DNA of 64,000 nt from Lachnospiraceae bacterium (GCA_017525525.1 JAFXSQ010000036.1:31223-95222); one strand, 5' to 3'; shown: positions 24,782-34,510, numbered from the stretch's first letter. Numbers and translations are program-made. The notes: a model not told the origin generated them from the letters alone.

Positions 24782-26434
24782 ATGACGATATACGAAGGTA
24801 AAGCGGTATTCGAGGGTGTTGCCATAGGCAAGCTCAGCGTGTACAAGAAGCAGGAGCAATCGGTAAAGCGTGTGAAGATTGAGGATACCGATGCGGAGAA
24901 GAAGCGTTATGAGGACGCGAGAAACACGGCTATCGAACAGCTTAAAGGTCTGTACGAGAAGGCTGTGAAGGAAGTGGGAGAGTCCGGAGCGGAGATCTTC
25001 GAGGCACACCAGCTTATGGTGGATGATGAGGATTTCATCGAGTCCGTTGAGAATATAATAGAGACAGAGAATGTGAATGCGGAGTACGCGGTTGCCCAGA
25101 CCGGAGATAATTTCTATAAAATGTTCTCCGAGATGGAGGAGGAGTATTTCCGTGGAAGAGCAGCAGATATAAAGGATATAACCGAGAGATTGCTGAATGC
25201 GTTGTCGGGAGCAGGTGCGGGCGGCATACAGTCCGCTGAACCCGTCATTGTGGTTGCGGATGACCTTGCTCCGTCGGAGACTGTGCAGATGGACAAGGAT
25301 ATGATCCTTTCCTTCGTTACCGTTCACGGTTCGGCTAATTCCCACACATCGATTTTGGCAAAGACCATGAGCATACCGGCGCTGATTGGCTGTCCGGTTC
25401 CGCTTGACGAAAGCTGTGACGGAAAGCTTGCGGTTGTGGACGGTTATGAGGGCAAGCTTTATGTGGAGCCCGATGAAGATGTGCTTGCCTTAAAGAAGAA
25501 ATTACTGGCTGAAGAGGAGGAGAAGAAGAATCTCTTGGATCAGCTTAAAGGAAAAGAGAATGTTACTCTTGACGGGCAGAAGATAAACCTTTATGCAAAT
25601 ATCGGCAACACGAAGGACCTGGCACTTGTCCTGAAGAATGATGCAGGTGGCATAGGACTTTTCAGGTCGGAGTTCATTTATCTGGGATCCGATGACTATC
25701 CGACGGAGGAGGAGCAGTTTGCTATCTACAAGCAGGTTGCCCAGACACTTGCCGGCAAGAAGGTCATTATCAGAACCCTCGATATAGGAGCAGACAAGCA
25801 GGCGGATTATTTCAAGCTTCCCAAAGAGGAAAACCCGGCCATGGGACTCCGTGCCATAAGGATATGCTTAACCAGACCTGAGGTGTTCAAGACACAGCTC
25901 AGAGCGATACTTCGCGCCAGTGCCTTTGGTAAGATCTCGATCATGTTCCCGATGATCATCTCCGTAGATGAGGTAAAGAAGATCAAGGAGATCGTGGCGG
26001 AGATCAAACAGGAGCTTGACGCCGACGGACTTGCTTACGATAAGGATATAGAACTCGGTATCATGATAGAGACGCCGGCTGCGGTTATGATGGCGGATGA
26101 GCTGGCCGAAGAGGTGGATTTCTTCAGCGTGGGAACCAATGACCTTACACAGTACACGCTCGCCATAGACCGCCAGAACCAGTCCTTAGACGAGTTCTAC
26201 GATTCGCATCACCCGGCCATCATGCGCATGCTTAAGATGATTGCAGATGCGGCTCACAGACACGGCGCATGGGCAGGCATATGCGGAGAGCTCGGCGCAG
26301 ATCTCTCGCTTACGAAGGAATTCCTTGCCATGGGCTACGATGAGCTTTCGGTATCACCGGGCAGGATACTTCCCATAAGAAAGACTGTGCTCGAAACCAA
26401 TGTGGCGGAGTACAAAAAAGAGAAAGGTCTGTGA
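24782..26434 (+). CDS. ptsI: PTS enzyme I (phosphoenolpyruvate-protein phosphotransferase)
   Basis: A 550-aa cytoplasmic enzyme that passes phosphate from PEP to HPr. The ATG at 24782 follows GGGGGTG; the longer frame reads through a dispersed repeat. The N-terminal HPr-binding helical domain is followed by the phospho-His188 loop HGSANSHTSILAKTMSIPAL (in parts). The C-terminal PEP barrel shows GIGLFRSEFIYL, RTLDIGADK, GIMIETPAAVMMADELA, FFSVGTNDLTQYTLAIDR and GICGELGAD. It is unusual for a general PTS enzyme to sit inside a sugar-specific cluster, 80 bp after the fructokinase. Confidence 0.95.
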   Translation: MTIYEGKAVFEGVAIGKLSVYKKQEQSVKRVKIEDTDAEKKRYEDARNTAIEQLKGLYEKAVKEVGESGAEIFEAHQLMVDDEDFIESVENIIETENVNAEYAVAQTGDNFYKMFSEMEEEYFRGRAADIKDITERLLNALSGAGAGGIQSAEPVIVVADDLAPSETVQMDKDMILSFVTVHGSANSHTSILAKTMSIPALIGCPVPLDESCDGKLAVVDGYEGKLYVEPDEDVLALKKKLLAEEEEKKNLLDQLKGKENVTLDGQKINLYANIGNTKDLALVLKNDAGGIGLFRSEFIYLGSDDYPTEEEQFAIYKQVAQTLAGKKVIIRTLDIGADKQADYFKLPKEENPAMGLRAIRICLTRPEVFKTQLRAILRASAFGKISIMFPMIISVDEVKKIKEIVAEIKQELDADGLAYDKDIELGIMIETPAAVMMADELAEEVDFFSVGTNDLTQYTLAIDRQNQSLDEFYDSHHPAIMRMLKMIADAAHRHGAWAGICGELGADLSLTKEFLAMGYDELSVSPGRILPIRKTVLETNVAEYKKEKGL

Positions 26435-26438
26435 TCTT

Positions 26439-27923
26439 ATGCGTGAATGGACAAGAGAAGAAAAGTACAGATACTTGAAGGATCCGCAGGAGGTAAAGGA
26501 ACTCTACGACCGCATCAGCAGGTCACGCTATCGCCAGACCTTTCACAACCAGGCGGTGACGGGACTGATGAACGATCCCAACGGCTTTGTGTGGTTTGAC
26601 AACCGCTGGCACCTGTTTTATCAGTGGTGTCCCTGGGGAGCGGTGCACGGACTTAAATACTGGTATCATATTGTGTCTAAGGACTTAGTCACATGGAAGA
26701 ACTTAGGAGTGTGCCTTCTTCCGGATGAGGCTGACGGCTATGACAACAAGGGTGCTTATTCCGGCTCGGCCATGCCCATAGGCGACAAGATGTACCTGTA
26801 CTATACGGGAAATCACAGGGATGAGGACTATGTCCGTCATGCCTATACCTGCCTTGCGAGACTCGGCCCGGACGGCTGGCCCGAGAAGTATCCCTTACCG
26901 CTCTTCGGAGCGCATCCGGATTATACTGAGCATCAGAGAGATCCGAAGATAATCGCGAGGCCTGACAGGGATTGTTATTATATAATTATAGGAGCGCAGA
27001 GCAAGGACAAACGGGGCGTGGTGCTGGTGTATCAGTCAGATGATCTGCAGCACGGCTGGACATTTGCCGGAGAGCTTAAGGTGCCCGGGTTTGAACATTT
27101 GGGTGACATGTGGGAGTGTCCTTCGATAGAGCATATAGGCGGACATGATGTGCTGATGTTTTGTCCGCAGCACATAACCCTTCCCGGGCGCGGAGGCAGC
27201 AGAAACCACAACGGCTACATCATGGGCAGTATGGACTGGGATACCCTGACCTTTACACCGGACGGACAGTTCCATGTGCTCGACTTCGGCTTTGATTCCT
27301 ATGCAGCGGCCTGCGCGAACAATATCGAGGATGTGGATAAGGCGATACTTATAGCCTGGATGGGACTTCCGGATGTATCTTATCCGACGGATTTTGAAGA
27401 CTGGTCGGGCTGCCTTACGCTTCCGAGGGAGCTTACGGTCAGGGGAAGAAGACTAATCCAGCGTCCGCTGCCCGAGCTAAAGAAATTAAGAGACGAAAAG
27501 CTTGAATTAAAGGCCAATGATGCAGGGTGCTTTACTCTGCCTGAGGCATGTGAGGTGGAGCTTGACATAAGACCGGGCGACTGTGAGCTTGATTTGTTCA
27601 CTGACGTACACGGTGAGGGAGGCGTATCCATAAGCTATGACGACGGCGAAAAAGAGATTACTATAGACAGAAGCGGAATGGAGATACAGTTCAACGAATC
27701 CGAAGGCTTAAGCCGCAAGAGGCCTCTTGAGAACGGACTGTCGCACCTAAGGATATTTGTTGACAGAAGCTCGGTTGAAATCTTTGTCAATGACGGCGAC
27801 GCGGTGTTTACCTCAAGAGTTTTTCCGACAGATGATGAGCATTATATGAGAGTGAAGACAGGCGATGCATTTACAAGAATATGGACACTGAAGCCGGCGG
27901 TAAAGGAGCAGTTTCTGATCTGA
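26439..27923 (+). CDS. scrB: GH32 sucrose-6-phosphate hydrolase / beta-fructofuranosidase
   Basis: A 494-aa cytoplasmic hydrolase that would split sucrose-6-phosphate into glucose-6-phosphate and fructose. The ATG at 26439 is 4 bp after the ptsI stop. Catalytic nucleophile Asp46 lies in GLMNDPNG, the transition-state stabiliser Asp168 in QRDPK, and the acid/base Glu226 in WECPS. A five-bladed propeller is followed by a C-terminal beta-sandwich with LRIFVDRSSVEIFVNDG. No signal peptide. Its place beside EIIBCA, enzyme I and fructokinase fits the phosphorylated route. Confidence 0.9.
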   Translation: MREWTREEKYRYLKDPQEVKELYDRISRSRYRQTFHNQAVTGLMNDPNGFVWFDNRWHLFYQWCPWGAVHGLKYWYHIVSKDLVTWKNLGVCLLPDEADGYDNKGAYSGSAMPIGDKMYLYYTGNHRDEDYVRHAYTCLARLGPDGWPEKYPLPLFGAHPDYTEHQRDPKIIARPDRDCYYIIIGAQSKDKRGVVLVYQSDDLQHGWTFAGELKVPGFEHLGDMWECPSIEHIGGHDVLMFCPQHITLPGRGGSRNHNGYIMGSMDWDTLTFTPDGQFHVLDFGFDSYAAACANNIEDVDKAILIAWMGLPDVSYPTDFEDWSGCLTLPRELTVRGRRLIQRPLPELKKLRDEKLELKANDAGCFTLPEACEVELDIRPGDCELDLFTDVHGEGGVSISYDDGEKEITIDRSGMEIQFNESEGLSRKRPLENGLSHLRIFVDRSSVEIFVNDGDAVFTSRVFPTDDEHYMRVKTGDAFTRIWTLKPAVKEQFLI

Positions 27924-27937
27924 CCGGACAGGCATGA

Positions 27938-27974
27938 CGACACCCTGCGGATTTTCGCCGGGTGTTGTTTTTTT
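27938..27974 (+). terminator. Terminator of the sucrose regulon
   Basis: ACACCC.GCGG / CGCC.GGGTGT with loop ATTTT, then TTGTTTTTTT. Confidence 0.85.
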
Positions 27975-28010
27975 GCGTGCATTATAGTAAAATAACATAA
28001 TACACTTTGT

Positions 28011-30095
28011 ATGATATATGCGCTTCGAAATGGGAAAATATACGGGGAAATGTACGACAATAATGACGGAGTATCAAAAGTTCATAACAGCGCCATTATG
28101 ATAATAACGGTGACGTGTATGGTTGCGATCGTCGAGAGCCTGCTGCACGGCTGGGAATTCTGGGTTCCGCCTCTTATAGCAGGTGGTCTTATTGCGTCAT
28201 GGTGGTTCCACCTGACGCAGTATTCAAGGCCGGCCTTCAGGGAGAATTTCTACCTGACGCTGTCAACGATGGTTGCTTTTTTTCATGGCGTTCACGAGAC
28301 CAGCTTTTTTGAAATCATTGTTATTTCCGTGCTTCTTATGTCCGCAGCTACTCTTATGAGGCGTAAGGAGTTTCTGCTTATCATACTTATCGAATTCTAT
28401 GTGCTCATGACCATACAGGTTATTCTTGTGGAATACACGGGCAATACCGTGTTTGATTCTTATTCCATTTCGAGGATAGTTCTTCACTGCGTTGCGGAAT
28501 TCTGCGTATACAGAGCTCTTAAAAGTGTACTGACCGGATGGAACAGAACCGAGGCTACTCTGGAGAAAAAGAAGCTTGAAGAGGATGCGGAGAAAACCGG
28601 CATGGAGGATTTCCTTGTGAACATATCCCATGAGCTTCGTACACCTGTCAATGTAATTAACGGTATGACTGCGCTGATCCTTAAGAAGGAGGATCGAGAG
28701 GATGTGCTTTCAATCAAGAACGCCGGCATCAGGCTTTCACACCAGATAGAGGATATACAGGATTACAGTGAGATACAGAGAGGTGAGGTGGTACTTACAA
28801 ATGATAAGTACATGATTACCTCGCTCTTAAACGACATAACTGCCGGTTACAACCTGTTTTCAAACGTTGAGCGTCCTGAACTTGTGGTCGATCTTGATCC
28901 CACGCTTCCGGCTATGCTTAAGGGTGATGCGAAGAAGATAGCCAAGATCATTACCCTGCTTTTGGACAATGCATTTAAGTTCACGAGAAAAGGCGGAGTG
29001 TACCTTCACATTACGGGATATAAAAAGGACTATGGCCTTAACCTTGTGATAGAGGTTACGGATACAGGTATCGGTATGACGAAGGCGGATATAGAGAGGC
29101 TTTCCAAGGGGCGTTACCAGGCAAACCGCAAGAGGAACAGAAGCACAGGTGGTATAGGGCTTGGACTTTCCATAGTGTACGGCTTTGTAAGAGTGATGAA
29201 GGGCTTTGTGTCCGTGGAGAGCGTGAAGGGAAGCGGTACTACGGTTAGAGTAAGTATAGTTCAGGAGGTTATCAATCCGTCACCGTGTCTTTATGTTCCG
29301 GAGAGAAGCTCCATGAATACCGCATTTTATGTAATGCCCGAGAAGTATAAGGCGCCTGCGCTGAAAGAGTTCTATAACCTTATGGCTATCAATATGGCCA
29401 CCGGTTTGAAGATAAAGCTTAACTCGGCAACCAGCCTGCCGGAACTTAAGAAACTCATCACCAGAGAGGCAATCACTCATGTGTTCATGGGTATTGAGGA
29501 GTATGAGCAGGATCCCGAATATTTTGAGAAAGTAAGCCGTGAGGGTGTAACAGTTACGGTTTCGGCTCCCGTAGGTTATAGCGTGCGAAGGGGCAGCAGC
29601 GTGGTCGTTATGCCCAAACCACTTTACGGATACCAGGTCGCAAAGGTGTTAAACGGCGATACCGACGCCTCGGAGCTTCTGCCGGGTGCGGGTGAACAAA
29701 AGCCGGAGCTTGACGGTCTTCGCGCCCTCGTTGTGGATGACGAGATGCTGAACCTTGTGGTTGCAAAGGGACTGTTCAAGGACTACAACATGATAGTCGA
29801 TACCGCGGAAAGCGGCATGGAAGCCATAAGCAAATGTGACAGTAACGATTATGATGTTGTATTCATGGATCATATGATGCCCGAGATGGACGGTGTTGAA
29901 GCTATGAAGCGGATTCGTATGGCCATGGAGCAGAGCGGAAAGAATATTATAATAATTGCGCTTACCGCCAATGCATTAAGCGGGGCGCGTGAGATGTTCA
30001 TGAAGGAAGGCTTTGACGGCTTCATAAGTAAACCGATAATCATAAGAGATTTCGAACATGTTATGAACAGGTTATTCCCTAACGGAAAAACTTGA
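28011..30095 (+). CDS. Hybrid histidine kinase with 5-6 TM sensor and receiver
   Basis: 694 aa. The N terminus has five or six membrane segments between residues about 27 and 165. HisKA has His207 in NISHELRTPVNVI; HATPase shows LDNAFKFTRKGG, DTGIGMTKADI and GGIGLGLSIV. A second, receiver-like region without a clear acceptor Asp lies at about 435-545. The terminal receiver has Asp620 in FMDHMMPEMDG and Lys in ISKPI. The start is uncertain: ATG 28011 has no ribosome site, and ATG 28050 (codon 14) has GGGG too close. It is followed 20 bp later by another hybrid kinase. Confidence 0.88.
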   Translation: MIYALRNGKIYGEMYDNNDGVSKVHNSAIMIITVTCMVAIVESLLHGWEFWVPPLIAGGLIASWWFHLTQYSRPAFRENFYLTLSTMVAFFHGVHETSFFEIIVISVLLMSAATLMRRKEFLLIILIEFYVLMTIQVILVEYTGNTVFDSYSISRIVLHCVAEFCVYRALKSVLTGWNRTEATLEKKKLEEDAEKTGMEDFLVNISHELRTPVNVINGMTALILKKEDREDVLSIKNAGIRLSHQIEDIQDYSEIQRGEVVLTNDKYMITSLLNDITAGYNLFSNVERPELVVDLDPTLPAMLKGDAKKIAKIITLLLDNAFKFTRKGGVYLHITGYKKDYGLNLVIEVTDTGIGMTKADIERLSKGRYQANRKRNRSTGGIGLGLSIVYGFVRVMKGFVSVESVKGSGTTVRVSIVQEVINPSPCLYVPERSSMNTAFYVMPEKYKAPALKEFYNLMAINMATGLKIKLNSATSLPELKKLITREAITHVFMGIEEYEQDPEYFEKVSREGVTVTVSAPVGYSVRRGSSVVVMPKPLYGYQVAKVLNGDTDASELLPGAGEQKPELDGLRALVVDDEMLNLVVAKGLFKDYNMIVDTAESGMEAISKCDSNDYDVVFMDHMMPEMDGVEAMKRIRMAMEQSGKNIIIIALTANALSGAREMFMKEGFDGFISKPIIIRDFEHVMNRLFPNGKT

Positions 30096-30115
30096 TCTGC
30101 GGAGGTATGTAAGGC

Positions 30116-33100
30116 ATGCTCAAGCCTGTAAACAGAATTAAAGAGAGGCTTACCGACTCCACGCGAAGCTTTAAGGAGAGAGTGTTTATTCTGCTGACGC
30201 TCGTCACTGATTTTGTGGCTGTTCTGGCTCTTGTCGGAGATATTGCGTTAGGTGAAAACATAGTAGAGATAATAGCACTGGCTATTACTATTATTTTAGT
30301 TCCTATAGTAACGCTTGTGTCGGTCAGACTGAAAAAGGTGTCTGCGGCGGCGATGATAGTCGTGTTCGGGCTTGTGTTTGTGCTGCTTCCTATTCTCTTC
30401 TACTTCGGCGGAGGAGTAGAGGGCGGAGGAGTTCTGTGGATCATATTCTCGTACCTTTATGCCGGACTGGTTTTGACCGGAAAGTGGAAGGTCTTCTTCC
30501 TGATAGTGTTATCTATAGAGTCATGCGGATTTTATCTGCATGCTTATTTTAATCCTTATCTGATCAAACAGCACTCAAGAAGGGAATTCTATACGGACTC
30601 TCTTATCTCCATAATCATGGTGGGTGTGATATGCTGCATGATGGTTTGGTTTGAGGAATGGATGTACGCTGAGGAAAACAAGCGCGCAAAGGAGGAGACG
30701 GATAAGGTCGACGAGATGAGAAGAGCACAGAGCCGTTTCTTCTCTAGCATGAGCCACGAGATCAGAACTCCGATCAATTCCATTTTAGGCTTAAACGAGA
30801 TCATACTCCGGCAGGAGGATGCATCCGAAGAGATTGTTAAGGATGCGGAAAATATACAGGGCGCAGGCAGGATGCTTCTTGCTCTTGTAAATGATATCTT
30901 AGACCTGTCCAAAATCGAGGCCGACAAGATGGAGATAGTTCCCGTAAGCTATAATCTAGGAAATGTCATCTCGGAGATAGTCAGCATGATATGGCTCCTT
31001 GCCGAGCAAAAGGGACTCGAACTCAAGGTTGAGGTGGATCCCGACACGCCATCCGCCCTTTTCGGAGATGAGGTGCGTATCAAGCAGATACTGGTTAATC
31101 TCCTTAACAACGCTATAAAGTACACCAAGGAAGGAACGGTTACACTTCATATTCAGACTGAGGAGACAACAAGCGAACGTACGCATCTGCTGTTCTCGGT
31201 AACGGACACCGGAATGGGTATTAAGCAGGATGCCATTCCTTATCTCTTCGATGCATTTAAGAGAACGGATGAGGAGAAGAATACCGGTATAGAGGGAACG
31301 GGACTCGGGCTTTCGATAGTCAAGCAGCTTGTCGAACTGATGGGCGGTGAGATTACGGTTAACAGTGTATATACCCAGGGCTCGAGCTTTGTTGTCTCAC
31401 TGTGGCAGGAGGTTACGAGTGAGGAAAAGATTGGCGATATCAACATCAACAGCTATGGCAGCAGAAGGAGTGTGTCGGGGTATGTTCCTGCCTTTACCGC
31501 TCCCGATGCAAGGATACTGATTGTCGATGATAACCGGATGAATCTCGATGTTGAGAGCAAGCTACTCACCGAAACTGAGATAAATATAGACACGGCGGTA
31601 AGCGGTGAGGAAGCCCTTGCCAAAACTCTTAATGAACAATACGACCTGATATTCATGGATCATCTCATGCCGGAGATGGACGGAATAGAATGTCTCCAGA
31701 ACATACGGAGACAGATTGGCGGACTTAATACCAGAGTTCCGGTTATAGCACTTACCGCAAATGCGGGCGGGGAGAACAGGGAGCTTTACGAAAAGAGCGG
31801 TTTTGACGGTTATCTCGTAAAGCCGGTAACCGGACAGAGGATGGAGGAGTGCCTGCTTTCGCATCTTCCGGAAACAAAGGTATTTAAGAATGAGGGTGCG
31901 GACGAGCTGATTGCAAGAATGAACACCTCTGACACCTACAGCAAGAAGCTTTCGGTGGTGGTTGCGACAAACAGTATGTGTGACCTTCCGGAGAGTGTCA
32001 TAAAGAATTGCGGAATAGATGTGATCCCCTTCAGGCTTTCCTCTGACGGGAAGACTTACTTCGACAGGGTTGAGGCGAATACAGACGAGCTGGTTCGTTA
32101 TGTGCGCGAGGGAGATGAATTCGACATCTCGCCTCCGTCGGTAAAGGATTTCGAGGAGTTCTTTGCAAGAGAGATTAAAAAGGCACATCATGTGATCTAC
32201 ATCTCTCTTGCGGGAAGTGTGAGCCACGAGTATACGAATGCGCTTGAGGCAGCACGGGAATACGGCAATGTTACGATCTTCCAATCGGGTCTTAATTCAA
32301 GCGCAATGGGTATGCTGTCTCTGTATGCATATAAGCTTTCGACTCAGGGACGTACTACGAAGCAGATTATTAACGCCCTGGAGATTATGAGAAGAAGCTT
32401 AAGGTGTACGTTTATGACGGATGATGTCATATTCTTTTCGAGAAGACGTATGTTCAGCAAAGGCATATACAGCTTTTTGCACCTCTTTTCATTTAAACCG
32501 GTCATTAGTCTGAATGACAACAAGCTGGCCGTTAAGAGGTTTTTCGTGGGAGAGTTGAGTGCCTGTCACGAAAGGTATATCTCTGTGGCGCTTCCTAAAA
32601 GAGCAAACCCGGATTTGGATGTGTGTTTCGTGTCCTATGCCAGCCTTTCTGAGGAGGAGAGGGAGAGAATTGAAAAGGCGATAAGAAAGCATCACAATTT
32701 TAACAGGATTGTGTTCCAGAAGATTTCCGGTGCAAATGCTTTAAGCTGCGGAACAGAGGCTTACGGTATCTCCTACATGAAGAAAAACAGTCTTACGCCG
32801 GGGCTTTCCTCTCTGCTTGTAACTGAAGCTGCGCCTCGCTTAGGTATGATGGATACGGAGCCGTCTGAGCCTGTGCATGATCAGTCTTTGAAAAAAGAGG
32901 AAAAGAAAAAAGAAAAGAAATGGTATGAGGATATACCGGAAATAGACTCTCAGGTTGCGCTTGAGTATTGCCGCTCGGAGGATGATCTTAAAGGAGTGCT
33001 TAAAACCTACTGTGCTTCGATAAACTCAAGAGCAGATGAGATCGAGCGATACTATAAGGCAGAGGACTGGGAGAATTACATAATAAAGGTACACGCGATG

Positions 33101-33508
33101 AAAAGCTCCTCGAAGCTTGTGGGAGCCATGCAGCTTAGCGAGGATGCAAGGGTTCTGGAATTTGCGGGCAAGGAGAAGAACATCGAGCTTATAAAGGAGA
33201 GGACGGACAAGCTGCTTGACGAGATGAGGAGGTTTAAGACCGTGCTCGAGCCTTATGTGACGGATGAAGCGCCTCAGACGGAAACAACCGATTTTGACAG
33301 GGACAGTGTATCGGAGCTTCTTAATCAGCTTGAGGAAGCTATGAATGAGCTTGATTTGGACATTGCCGATTCCGTGATTGACAAGCTGGCCGGATATGTC
33401 GGACCGGAGGAGTATGCCGTGAAGCTCGAGCTTATCAAGGCGGCGGTAATAAATGTGGATGACGAAGAAGCGATAAAGCTTATTGAAGAAATGAGAAAAA
33501 TGTTATAA
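30116..33508 (+). CDS. Hybrid kinase fused to a DegV domain and an HPt domain
   Basis: 1130 aa, one uninterrupted frame. Order: about six membrane segments (17-180); HisKA with His214 (SSMSHEIRTPINSI); HATPase (NNAIKYTKEGT, DTGMGIKQDA, GTGLGLSIV); receiver with Asp515 (FMDHLMPEMDG); DegV/EDD fatty-acid-binding-like domain from about 610 to 905 (VVVATNSMCDLPESV, FDISPPSVKDFEEFF, IYISLAGSVSHEYTNAL, FSFKPVISLNDNKLAVKRF); a Lys-rich linker; HPt with His993 (KVHAMKSSSKLVGA); and a helical tail. DegV proteins such as FakB bind fatty acids, so a lipid could be the cytoplasmic ligand (inference). The TDS of classic DegV is TNS here. GGAGG lies before the ATG. Confidence 0.87.
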   Translation: MLKPVNRIKERLTDSTRSFKERVFILLTLVTDFVAVLALVGDIALGENIVEIIALAITIILVPIVTLVSVRLKKVSAAAMIVVFGLVFVLLPILFYFGGGVEGGGVLWIIFSYLYAGLVLTGKWKVFFLIVLSIESCGFYLHAYFNPYLIKQHSRREFYTDSLISIIMVGVICCMMVWFEEWMYAEENKRAKEETDKVDEMRRAQSRFFSSMSHEIRTPINSILGLNEIILRQEDASEEIVKDAENIQGAGRMLLALVNDILDLSKIEADKMEIVPVSYNLGNVISEIVSMIWLLAEQKGLELKVEVDPDTPSALFGDEVRIKQILVNLLNNAIKYTKEGTVTLHIQTEETTSERTHLLFSVTDTGMGIKQDAIPYLFDAFKRTDEEKNTGIEGTGLGLSIVKQLVELMGGEITVNSVYTQGSSFVVSLWQEVTSEEKIGDININSYGSRRSVSGYVPAFTAPDARILIVDDNRMNLDVESKLLTETEINIDTAVSGEEALAKTLNEQYDLIFMDHLMPEMDGIECLQNIRRQIGGLNTRVPVIALTANAGGENRELYEKSGFDGYLVKPVTGQRMEECLLSHLPETKVFKNEGADELIARMNTSDTYSKKLSVVVATNSMCDLPESVIKNCGIDVIPFRLSSDGKTYFDRVEANTDELVRYVREGDEFDISPPSVKDFEEFFAREIKKAHHVIYISLAGSVSHEYTNALEAAREYGNVTIFQSGLNSSAMGMLSLYAYKLSTQGRTTKQIINALEIMRRSLRCTFMTDDVIFFSRRRMFSKGIYSFLHLFSFKPVISLNDNKLAVKRFFVGELSACHERYISVALPKRANPDLDVCFVSYASLSEEERERIEKAIRKHHNFNRIVFQKISGANALSCGTEAYGISYMKKNSLTPGLSSLLVTEAAPRLGMMDTEPSEPVHDQSLKKEEKKKEKKWYEDIPEIDSQVALEYCRSEDDLKGVLKTYCASINSRADEIERYYKAEDWENYIIKVHAMKSSSKLVGAMQLSEDARVLEFAGKEKNIELIKERTDKLLDEMRRFKTVLEPYVTDEAPQTETTDFDRDSVSELLNQLEEAMNELDLDIADSVIDKLAGYVGPEEYAVKLELIKAAVINVDDEEAIKLIEEMRKML

Positions 33509-33547
33509 AATAGTCAGCGTCGGGGATGTTCGGTGTGAATTGGATTT

Positions 33548-33620
33548 TGAAAAAGATTCTTCGGGCTTAAGCGCTCAGAATGACACGTGGTGTCACTCTG
33601 AGCGCAGCGAAGAGTTTTAA
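33548..33620. repeat. Dispersed repeat, inverted pair
   Basis: GCGCTCAGAATGACAC and GTGTCACTCTGAGCGC face each other around GTG, flanked by AAAGATTCTTCG and CGAAGAGTTTT. Lies between the fusion kinase and the double-receiver gene. Confidence 0.7.
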
Positions 33621-33635
33621 TCAGAGAGAGGCTCT

Positions 33636-34394
33636 ATGAATAATCTGTTGTTGATCGGAAAACCAAATGAAGATCTGGTAAGCTTAAACGAAGCGCTTGC
33701 GGACTGCTATAATGTTCAGTATGCATCGGAGAACCCTTCTGCCCTTGCGGGTGTATTAAAGCTTGCAAAACCGGACGTGGCAGTGGTTTTGCTTGTGGGC
33801 TTAACTGAGGGTTATGAGGCTATATTTATCATGCTTGATACGTCGCTTCCGAAGGTTCCGGTAATCATGATAGGAACCATGGAGGAGCATATGCAGTTTG
33901 AGCGCTTTGAGCGAGAGGAGCGTTACGGTATTCTCATGCGTCCGTTCAAGAACAGGGATATACTGGATATGGTAAAAAAGACGATTGAAAAATACAGTTT
34001 GATGGGCAAGAAGAGGATTCTTGTTGTTGATGATGACGGACTGCAGCTCAGGAATATTAAAAGCATCCTTGAGGATACCTACGAGATATCCCTTGCTAAC
34101 TCGGGCTTAAAGGCCCTTACCAGCATGGGCAAGAACAGACCTGACCTTATCCTGCTTGATTACGAGATGCCCGTGTGCAACGGTAAGAAGACCTTAGAGA
34201 TGATACGTGCCGAAAAGGAGTATGATGATATTCCGGTTGTATTCCTGACAGGACTCAGCAGTGAGGCGCATATCCGTTCGGTGCTTGACTTAAAGCCGGC
34301 CGGGTATCTGTTAAAGCCGCCCGAGCCCAAGGTTCTGCATGAAAGGCTGGCAGAGATTCTCAGTAAAGCAAAAGAAAATGATGATGAAGAATAA
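33636..34394 (+). CDS. Double-receiver response regulator (first receiver degenerate)
   Basis: 252 aa. The C-terminal receiver (about 127-245) is complete: RILVVDDDG acidic pocket, acceptor Asp175 in LILLDYEMPVCNG, FLTG and LLKPPEP. The N-terminal half (about 3-115) has the same fold pattern (NLLLIGKPNED ... VPVIMIGT ... ILMRPFKNRD), but the acceptor strand reads VAVVLLVGLTEG with no Asp. It has no DNA-binding or enzymatic output. It could be the phosphate acceptor of the two upstream kinases (inference). AGAGAGG precedes the ATG. Confidence 0.85.
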   Translation: MNNLLLIGKPNEDLVSLNEALADCYNVQYASENPSALAGVLKLAKPDVAVVLLVGLTEGYEAIFIMLDTSLPKVPVIMIGTMEEHMQFERFEREERYGILMRPFKNRDILDMVKKTIEKYSLMGKKRILVVDDDGLQLRNIKSILEDTYEISLANSGLKALTSMGKNRPDLILLDYEMPVCNGKKTLEMIRAEKEYDDIPVVFLTGLSSEAHIRSVLDLKPAGYLLKPPEPKVLHERLAEILSKAKENDDEE

Positions 34395-34406
34395 GTATGT
34401 AATATG

Positions 34407-34435
34407 AAAGCAAGGACAGATGTCCTTGCTTTTTG
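34407..34435 (+). terminator. Terminator between the receiver gene and the 517-aa gene
   Basis: AGCAAGGAC / GTCCTTGCT with a 4-nt loop, then TTTTTG. It separates the kinase part of locus B from the helical/GNAT part. Confidence 0.8.
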
Positions 34436-34445
34436 TCAATAAAAA

Positions 34446-34499
34446 AAGACGAGAAAAGATTCTTCGGACTTGCGCAGCAACAGGAAGGAGCTTAAACAG
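34446..34499. repeat. Degenerate dispersed repeat copy
   Basis: AAAGATTCTTCGGACTTGCG and the GGAGCTTAAACAGG tail resemble the copy at 24720, with the middle decayed. Confidence 0.4.
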
Positions 34500-34510
34500 G
34501 AGGGATAAAA

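Noticed and set aside
30116-33508. DegV fusion as an artefact of a frameshift or merged genes
   Set aside because: The frame is continuous, linkers are normal, and the HPt domain at the end completes the kinase logic, so a true fusion is more likely.
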